Assembly (NCBI RefSeq): GCF_900499075.1
Contig: NZ_UIHC01000017.1
Location: forward strand, 1-62,266
DNA from: Roseinatronobacter ekhonensis
GTDB taxonomy: Bacteria > Pseudomonadota > Alphaproteobacteria > Rhodobacterales > Rhodobacteraceae
DNA: 62,266 bases
Direction: 5' to 3'
This document shows, piece after piece, positions 57,470 through 62,266 of this stretch. Under the pieces are notes generated by a model. That model was not told where the DNA came from. It saw only the letters and a list, made by a program, of their open reading frames with translations, and made no database searches. Position 1 is the first letter of the stretch. Each line of letters opens with the position of its first letter. The position numbers and the translations under genes are program-made.

Positions 57470-57682
57470 ATGCCGAAACGCTTCCGCCTGACCCGCCGCT
57501 TCAACGCCGCCATGACCGAAGACGGCTACCGCCGCCTGCGCCGCTTCGCGCAGGAAGCGGGGCTGGATGAGGGCGAGGCGCTATCCTTCCTGTTCGAGAA
57601 TTTCGAGTCGGTGACAGATGCGGATAACCTTGGCCACCGGCTGCGGTTGTTCAATTCCGAATTGGAGGCGCGCAAGAAGTGA
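57470..57682 (+). CDS. 70-residue basic protein, possibly ribbon-helix-helix
   Basis: MPKRFRLTRRFNAAMTEDGY starts a short basic strand followed by two helices (YRRLRRFAQEAGL and EGEALSFLFENFESV), the strand-helix-helix order of RHH DNA-binding proteins. I do not recognise a named family. It lies 11 bases after the dehydrogenase stop with its own ribosome site (AAAGGACAG), so it is co-transcribed. A regulatory role is inference. Confidence 0.7.
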   Translation: MPKRFRLTRRFNAAMTEDGYRRLRRFAQEAGLDEGEALSFLFENFESVTDADNLGHRLRLFNSELEARKK

Positions 57683-57710
57683 TACGCCTTGGCGCAACCG
57701 GATGGGACGG

Positions 57711-57744
57711 ACGCCTCCGGCGGGAGTATTTGGGGCAAGATGAA
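57711..57744 (-). repeat. Dispersed intergenic repeat, copy 4 (inverted)
   Basis: Bases 57724-57744 are the exact reverse complement of the 21-base core at 1308-1328. It is preceded by GCCTCCGGCGG, so on the minus strand the tail reads CCGCCGGAGGC, which can fold. It lies 28 bases after the 70-residue gene. Confidence 0.75.
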
Positions 57745-57848
57745 GGGCCGTGCGCCCCGCCTCTCGGCGCCCGGCGTCATCAAGACGGGGCGACTTCACC
57801 TTGCGCGGTCATCGGCTCTCCAGCCTGTACCGCCCCTGAAGGCTAGCG

Positions 57849-57862
57849 CGTTAACCTTAACG
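57849..57862. promoter_or_regulatory. Inverted repeat CGTTAA-CC-TTAACG upstream of the thiolase
   Basis: A perfect 6-bp inverted repeat with a two-base spacer, 82 bases ahead of the thiolase start. It shares the CGTTAA/TTAACG half-sites with the palindrome at 55184, so the MerR regulator may act at both places. The spacing differs, which weakens the case. Confidence 0.4.
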
Positions 57863-57882
57863 GCCGGTTACTCGGCATGGGC

Positions 57883-57903
57883 TTCATCTTGCAAAAAATA
57901 CTC
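57883..57903 (+). repeat. Dispersed intergenic repeat, copy 5
   Basis: TTCATCTTGC-AAA-AAATACTC, the same core with A for C at three positions. It lies 139 bases from copy 4 in the opposite orientation, in the 261-base gap before the thiolase. Confidence 0.72.
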
Positions 57904-57943
57904 ACGACACGACATTGGCCAATCTTGGCCCGAGGAGGACAGT

Positions 57944-59155
57944 ATGACCGACGCCTATATCTATGACGCGATCCGCACGCCGCGTGGAAAGGGCCGTGCC
58001 GATGGCAGCCTGCACGAAGTGACGGCGGTGCGCCTCTCTGCCGTGGTGCTGGATGCGTTGAAATCGCGCAACGATCTGGACACGCGCGCGGTAGAGGATG
58101 TCATCTGGGGCAACGCCACACAGGTTGGGGAACAGGGCGGGTGCCTAGCGCGCACCGCTGTTATGGCTTCGGAATTTGACGAGCAGGTTCCGGGCTTGTC
58201 GATCAACCGCTTTTGCGCCAGTGGCATGGAAGCGGTGAACCTTGCCGCCAACCAGGTGCGCGGCGGTGCGGGCGAGGCCTATGTCGCGGGCGGTGTCGAG
58301 ATGATGGGCCGCGTCGCCATGGGGTCCGACGGGGCCGCCGTGGCCGTGGATCCAAGCGTCGCCATGGAGCGGTATTTCGTGCCGCAGGGGATATCGGCAG
58401 ATATTATTGCCACCGAATACGGGTTCACCCGCGACATGGCGGACGCGTTGGCCGTTGAGAGCCAGAGGCGTGCGGCGGTCGCATGGCAGGAGGGGCGCTT
58501 CGACCGCTCAATCGTGCCGGTGCGCGACATCAACGGCCTGCCGATTCTGGAACGTGACGAATATCTGCGCCCCGGCACCGATATGCAGAGCCTTGGCGCA
58601 TTGAAGCCCGCTTTCAAAGAGATGGGCGAAGTCATGCCCGGCTTCGACAAAGTGGCGTTGATGAAATACCCGCACCTTGAAAAAATCGAACATATCCACC
58701 ACGCGGGTAATTCCTCGGGGATTGTGGACGGTGCGGCTGGCCTGCTGATTGGTAGCAAAGCCTTTGGCGAAAAATATGGTTTGAAGCCAAGGGCCAAGAT
58801 CCGCGCGACCGCCAAGATCGGCACCGATCCGACGATCATGCTGACCGGCCCGGTGCCCGCGACAGAGAAGATACTGCGTGACAGCGGAATGCAGATTTCC
58901 GATATTGACCTCTTTGAGGTGAATGAGGCTTTTGCTGCCGTGGTTCTGCGGTTCATGCAGGCGTTCGACGTGCCCGACAGCAAGGTGAACGTGAATGGCG
59001 GCGCGATTGCGATGGGCCATCCGCTGGGCGCGTCGGGCGCCATTATCATCGGGACGCTGCTGGATGAGATGGAGCGCACCGGACAGGGCACCGGTCTTGC
59101 CACTTTGTGCGTGGCGTCCGGGATGGGTGCCGCCACGATCATAGAGAGGCTGTGA
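57944..59155 (+). CDS. fadA: Acetyl-CoA C-acyltransferase (thiolase)
   Basis: Thiolytic cleavage of 3-ketoacyl-CoA, the last step of beta-oxidation. 403 residues; nucleophile Cys91 in INRFCASGMEAVN, GGAIAMGHPLGASGA, and the second cysteine in TLCVASGMGAATIIE near the C-terminus. A GAGGAGG ribosome site fixes the start, although the frame is open to 57689. Overlaps the next start (TGATG). The exact chain-length preference is not visible. Confidence 0.94.
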   Translation: MTDAYIYDAIRTPRGKGRADGSLHEVTAVRLSAVVLDALKSRNDLDTRAVEDVIWGNATQVGEQGGCLARTAVMASEFDEQVPGLSINRFCASGMEAVNLAANQVRGGAGEAYVAGGVEMMGRVAMGSDGAAVAVDPSVAMERYFVPQGISADIIATEYGFTRDMADALAVESQRRAAVAWQEGRFDRSIVPVRDINGLPILERDEYLRPGTDMQSLGALKPAFKEMGEVMPGFDKVALMKYPHLEKIEHIHHAGNSSGIVDGAAGLLIGSKAFGEKYGLKPRAKIRATAKIGTDPTIMLTGPVPATEKILRDSGMQISDIDLFEVNEAFAAVVLRFMQAFDVPDSKVNVNGGAIAMGHPLGASGAIIIGTLLDEMERTGQGTGLATLCVASGMGAATIIERL

Positions 59156-59649
59156 TGCCAAAGCTTGATCCGGATAAAGCTCCGGTGAGAACCGGCTCGA
59201 TCTACCCCCAGCCCTACGCCGACGAGATGGCGGGGCGCTCATCGCTGCGCTTGGGTGAGTTGGCTGGGTTGACGCAGTTTGGTGTCAACATCGTTACACT
59301 GGCACCCGGTGCGGTGGCGTCCCTACAGCATTGGCATCTGAATGAGGACGAATTCGCTATGGTGCTGGACGGGAATCTTGTTCTGGCGGAAGGCCTGCGC
59401 GAAACGCCCATGGTGTCGGGTGACTGCGCCGCGTGGAAAGCAGGCGTGCCCGTGGGGCATAGGTTTGAGAATCGCTCGGATGCGCCCGCGCGTTTCTTGG
59501 TCGTGGGCACGAAAGCTTCAGAGGAGATCGCAACCTACACTCAGGTCGACATGAAGGTGCATGTCGCGGGTGGCAAGGCGCGTTTTACCTATCACGATGA
59601 CACAGACTGGACCGGCCCGCGTGACCTGCCGGATGGAGGACAGACATGA
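59155..59649 (+). CDS. Cupin-domain protein in the beta-oxidation operon
   Basis: 164 residues with a cupin barrel: VASLQHWHLNEDEFAMVLDG (two histidines and a glutamate) and VSGDCAAWKAGVPVGHRFEN (second motif with histidine). Both its ends overlap neighbours (fadA stop and fadB start), so its output is tied to theirs. Function unknown; no HTH. Confidence 0.87.
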   Translation: MPKLDPDKAPVRTGSIYPQPYADEMAGRSSLRLGELAGLTQFGVNIVTLAPGAVASLQHWHLNEDEFAMVLDGNLVLAEGLRETPMVSGDCAAWKAGVPVGHRFENRSDAPARFLVVGTKASEEIATYTQVDMKVHVAGGKARFTYHDDTDWTGPRDLPDGGQT

Positions 59650-61838
59650 CCGAATTTACCTATTCGACCGATGCCGACGGCGTGGCGACCATCACTTGGG
59701 ACGTTCCCGGAAAATCCATGAATGTCCTGTCGCTGGAAGGGTTCGCGCAGCTTGAAGCGCATATTGAAACGGCGCTGGGCGATGACGCTGTCAAAGGCGT
59801 GGTCATCACCTCTGGCAAGCCCGATTTCGCGGCGGGGATGGACCTGAACATTCTGGCGACCGGCAAGGGCGTGGTGAATGAGGATCCGGCCAAGCAGGTG
59901 TTCGATGCAATCAACGGAATGCACGCCATCCTGCGCAAGATCGAACGCGCGGGCATGGACCCGAAAACGCTGAAAGGGGGCAAGCCCATTGTCGCGGCTC
60001 TGCCCGGCACGGCGCTTGGAATCGGGCTGGAACTGCCTCTGGCCTGCCACCGGATTTTCGTGGCTGATACTCCGCGCGCCAAGATCGGGCTGCCAGAGAT
60101 AAAGGTCGGTATTTTCCCAGGCGCAGGCGGCACCACGCGTCTGGCGCGCAAACTGGGCGCGATGGGCGCAGCGCCGTTCTTGCTGGAAGGCAAGCTGGTC
60201 GATCCTAAACGCGCAAAATCCGCCGGGTTGGTGGATGAGGTGGTCGCCCCTGAAGATCTGCTGGCGCGCGCGAAAGAGTGGGTTCTGGCCGCCAAGGATG
60301 CCGATCTGGTCAAGCCATGGGACGCGAAGGGCTATAAAATGCCGGGCGGCGCGCCCTACCATCCGTCGGGCTTCATGACCTTTGTCGGCGCTTCGGCCAT
60401 GATTAATGGGAAAACCCAAGGGGTTTACCCGGCGGCCAAGGCGCTACTGTCAGCGGTCTACGAGGGCGCATTGGTGCCCTTCGACACCGCGCTGAAGATA
60501 GAAGCGCGCTGGTTCACAAGCGTGCTGATGAACCCGTCATCGGGGGCGATGATCCGGTCACTCTTTATTAATAAAGAGGCGTTAGAAAAGGGCGCGAACC
60601 GCCCCGACGCGCCCGACGCCAAGGTGCGCAAGCTGGGTGTTTTGGGCGCTGGCATGATGGGCGCGGGGATCGCCTATGTCGCCGCCAATGCGGGTGTAGA
60701 GGTGGTGCTGGTCGATGCTGCGCAGGACGCGGCGGAGCGCGGGCGGGCGCATGCCGAGGGCATTCTGGACAAGGGGATGAAGCGCGGCAAGGTCACAGAG
60801 GACGGCAAAGCCGCAGTTCTGGCACGGATCACGCCGACGACCGATTACGCAGCACTGGACGGCTGCGATCTGGTCATTGAAGCGGTTTTCGAAGACCCGA
60901 AGATCAAGGCAGAGGTCACGGCCCGCGCCGAGGCCGTGCTGGGTGAGGATGCGATCTTCGCCACCAACACCTCGACCCTGCCAATTTCCGATCTGGCACA
61001 GGCCAGCGCGCGGCGCGCCAATTTCATCGGCATCCATTTCTTCAGCCCGGTGGACAAGATGGCGCTGGTCGAAATCATCAAGGGGCGCGAAACGGAGGAT
61101 ATGGCCGTGGCCAAGGCGCTCGATTTCGTGCGCCAGATTCGCAAGACGCCGATTGTGGTGAACGATGCGCGGTTCTTCTATGCCAACCGTTGCATCATTC
61201 CGTACCTGAACGAAGGGATGCGGATGGTGCGCGAAGGCGTGGCACCTGCCTTGGTGGAGAACGCCGCCAAGCTGATGGGGATGCCGCTGGGGCCGTTGCA
61301 GTTGGTGGATGAGACATCGCTGGATCTGGGCGCAAAGATTGCAAAGGCGACGCGCGCTGCGATGGGCGAAAGCTATCCCGATGGCGATGTCGACGAGGTG
61401 ATCTTCTGGATGGTCGAGCAAGGCCGTTTGGGCCGCAAGTCGCAATCCGGGTTTTATGCCTATGACGACAAGGGCAAGCGTCTGGAATTGTGGGACGGGC
61501 TGGCGGCGCAGTACCCACAAACCGACGCGCAGCCCGACCTGACCGAGGTGCAGCACCGCCTGATGTTCGCCCAAGCGCTGGAAGCGGTGCGGGCGCTGGA
61601 AGAGGGCGTGCTGACCGACATCCGCGAGGGTGATGTCGGCGCGATCATGGGCTGGGGGTTTGCGCCATGGTCGGGCGGCCCGTTTTCATGGCTGGACATG
61701 CTGGGCGCGCCTTTTGCCGTGGAAACCTGCGACCGTCTGGAAGCTGCGTATGGACCACGGTTCCGCGCGCCGGCCATGCTGCGCCAGATGGCGGAGGCCG
61801 GGCACAGGTTTTATCACGCCAAGGCGCAGGCGGCCTAG
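59646..61838 (+). CDS. fadB: Multifunctional enoyl-CoA hydratase / 3-hydroxyacyl-CoA dehydrogenase
   Basis: Second and third steps of beta-oxidation in one protein of 730 residues. The N-terminal crotonase domain (about 1-300) has SGKPDFAAGMDLNIL and RAKIGLPEIKVGIFPGAGGT. The Rossmann domain starts near 325 with LGVLGAGMMGAGIAYVAANA, then HFFSPVDKMALVEII and the C-terminal domain with VNDARFFYANR. FadJ-like by sequence length. Confidence 0.95.
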   Translation: MTEFTYSTDADGVATITWDVPGKSMNVLSLEGFAQLEAHIETALGDDAVKGVVITSGKPDFAAGMDLNILATGKGVVNEDPAKQVFDAINGMHAILRKIERAGMDPKTLKGGKPIVAALPGTALGIGLELPLACHRIFVADTPRAKIGLPEIKVGIFPGAGGTTRLARKLGAMGAAPFLLEGKLVDPKRAKSAGLVDEVVAPEDLLARAKEWVLAAKDADLVKPWDAKGYKMPGGAPYHPSGFMTFVGASAMINGKTQGVYPAAKALLSAVYEGALVPFDTALKIEARWFTSVLMNPSSGAMIRSLFINKEALEKGANRPDAPDAKVRKLGVLGAGMMGAGIAYVAANAGVEVVLVDAAQDAAERGRAHAEGILDKGMKRGKVTEDGKAAVLARITPTTDYAALDGCDLVIEAVFEDPKIKAEVTARAEAVLGEDAIFATNTSTLPISDLAQASARRANFIGIHFFSPVDKMALVEIIKGRETEDMAVAKALDFVRQIRKTPIVVNDARFFYANRCIIPYLNEGMRMVREGVAPALVENAAKLMGMPLGPLQLVDETSLDLGAKIAKATRAAMGESYPDGDVDEVIFWMVEQGRLGRKSQSGFYAYDDKGKRLELWDGLAAQYPQTDAQPDLTEVQHRLMFAQALEAVRALEEGVLTDIREGDVGAIMGWGFAPWSGGPFSWLDMLGAPFAVETCDRLEAAYGPRFRAPAMLRQMAEAGHRFYHAKAQAA

Positions 61839-61855
61839 GCGGCAGCGGGACAAGG

Positions 61856-61875
61856 CGGGCGGTTCAGGCCGCCCG
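61856..61875. terminator. GC hairpin between fadB and the convergent gene fragment
   Basis: CGGGCGG (61856-61862) pairs with CCGCCCG (61869-61875), loop TTCAGG, 18 bases after the fadB stop and overlapping the stop of the minus-strand fragment. A short T/C run follows. Possibly a two-way terminator. Confidence 0.45.
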
Positions 61876-62139
61876 TTCCTGTTTCAAGCTTGCGGCCAGC
61901 GCGCTCAGGTCTTGCAGCGGCAGGCGCATATACTCGCGGTCGGGCGCCTGACCACAGGCGTCAAGCGGCGAGAAATCGCTTTCAGCGCGCGCTGTCAGCA
62001 AAGCCATGCCGCAGGTGTGGACCAGTTGTTCCTGCTGGAACGTGGGCATGAACACCCGCAGATCACCCTTGATGGGTGCGCGGTGGATGCCGTCGAAGCC
62101 ATCAAGCATGAGGGCCTGAATCAGCACGAACGGGTCGCC
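61864..62139 (-). pseudogene. C-terminal gene fragment cut by the IS3-type element
   Basis: The minus-strand frame reads GDPFVLIQALMLDGFDGIHR and on to a normal stop, with no start of its own. A GTG at 62127 lies in the middle of what looks like continuous domain sequence. The frame is interrupted at the TG of the IS end (62140). About 90 residues remain (soluble, two cysteines). I do not recognise the parent protein. Confidence 0.55.
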
Positions 62140-62266
62140 TGAAGTGGTCCGGCAAATTTGGACAGCGTGCTAAGATGTATCCAACGCGCACGAATGGATA
62201 CGAGAATGACAAAGCGACGGAACTTTTCAGACAAGTTTAAAGCTGCTGTGGCGCTTGAGGCGCTGC
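62140..62266 (+). mobile_element. Left end of an IS3-family insertion sequence
   Basis: The end begins TGAAGTGGTCCGGCAAATTT and continues with GGACAG, a TG-starting terminal repeat as in IS3-family elements, followed 66 bases in by a transposase OrfA start. The other end is outside the window, so the repeat and the target duplication cannot be checked. Confidence 0.7.
62206..62266 (+). CDS. IS3-family transposase OrfA, N-terminal fragment
   Basis: Reads MTKRRNFSDKFKAAVALEAL to the window edge, the usual start of an IS3 OrfA helix-turn-helix protein (RRNFSDKFKxxVALEAL). Only 20 residues are visible. Confidence 0.8.
   Translation, partial: MTKRRNFSDKFKAAVALEAL

Overview
The window is GC-rich DNA that reads like the chromosome of an alphaproteobacterium of the order Rhodobacterales (Rhodobacteraceae/Roseobacteraceae). 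The evidence is the gene order murB-ddl-ftsQ-ftsA-ftsZ-lpxC-bamD-recN, the use of LpxI instead of LpxH, a tRNA-His with the alphaproteobacterial A73 and G1-U72 features, and the protein styles throughout. I cannot name the genus from sequence alone. Almost all of it is ordinary core chromosome. Accessory DNA is confined to the two edges: a 5' fragment of an IS630-type transposase on the left, and the start of an IS3-type element on the right that has cut a gene.

Layout. 1-1302: IS630 fragment and a 383-residue orphan gene whose first part is AT-rich. 1406-11910: division and envelope block (murB, ddl, ftsQ, ftsA, ftsZ, terminator, lpxC, bamD, recN, a small lipoprotein). 11907-14601: small acidic protein, tRNA-His, nadD, dacB. 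14618-21528: accC-accB diverging from an XRE/short-chain-fatty-acyl-type regulator, then a response regulator, a small membrane protein and an SLC5-transporter/histidine-kinase fusion. 21542-27805: pepN, a CAP-domain secreted protein, a photolyase/cryptochrome, a DsrE-like secreted protein, a DUF2256 zinc-finger protein and an AraC regulator. 27941-41187: miaA, diverging from the long cluster pyrH-frr-uppS-cdsA-dxr-rseP-(51-residue peptide)-bamA-skp-fabZ-lpxA-lpxI-lpxB, which links translation, isoprenoid and phospholipid synthesis, outer-membrane protein assembly and lipid A synthesis. lpxD is not in it. 41144-45555: xerD, a periplasmic hypothetical protein and a 44-residue membrane peptide on the minus strand, diverging from aroK-aroB. 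45614-49090: DUF3833 lipoprotein, a small protein, cupin, DUF427 and an M24 aminopeptidase. 49227-52815: ilvC diverging from two tandem Lrp/AsnC regulators, then DUF952 and pyrD. 52882-55101: MATE exporter with two hotdog thioesterases. 55262-61838: a beta-oxidation block (MerR regulator, acyl-CoA dehydrogenase, small RHH-like protein, thiolase, cupin, FadB-type multifunctional enzyme). 61864-62266: gene fragment and IS3 end.

The most interesting observations are: a dispersed intergenic repeat with core TTCATCTTGC-nnn-AAATACTC present five times, often with GC hairpins; palindromes near the MerR gene and the thiolase that could make one fatty-acid regulon; a possible RHH-fold 70-residue protein inside that operon; a phosphorelay with a transporter-fused kinase and no DNA-binding output; an XRE regulator with a segment resembling a histidine-kinase dimerisation helix; and a light-repair neighbourhood (photolyase, DUF2256, DsrE-like, AraC). 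No CRISPR array, rRNA, prophage or riboswitch was seen. No gene-free stretch exceeds 300 bases.
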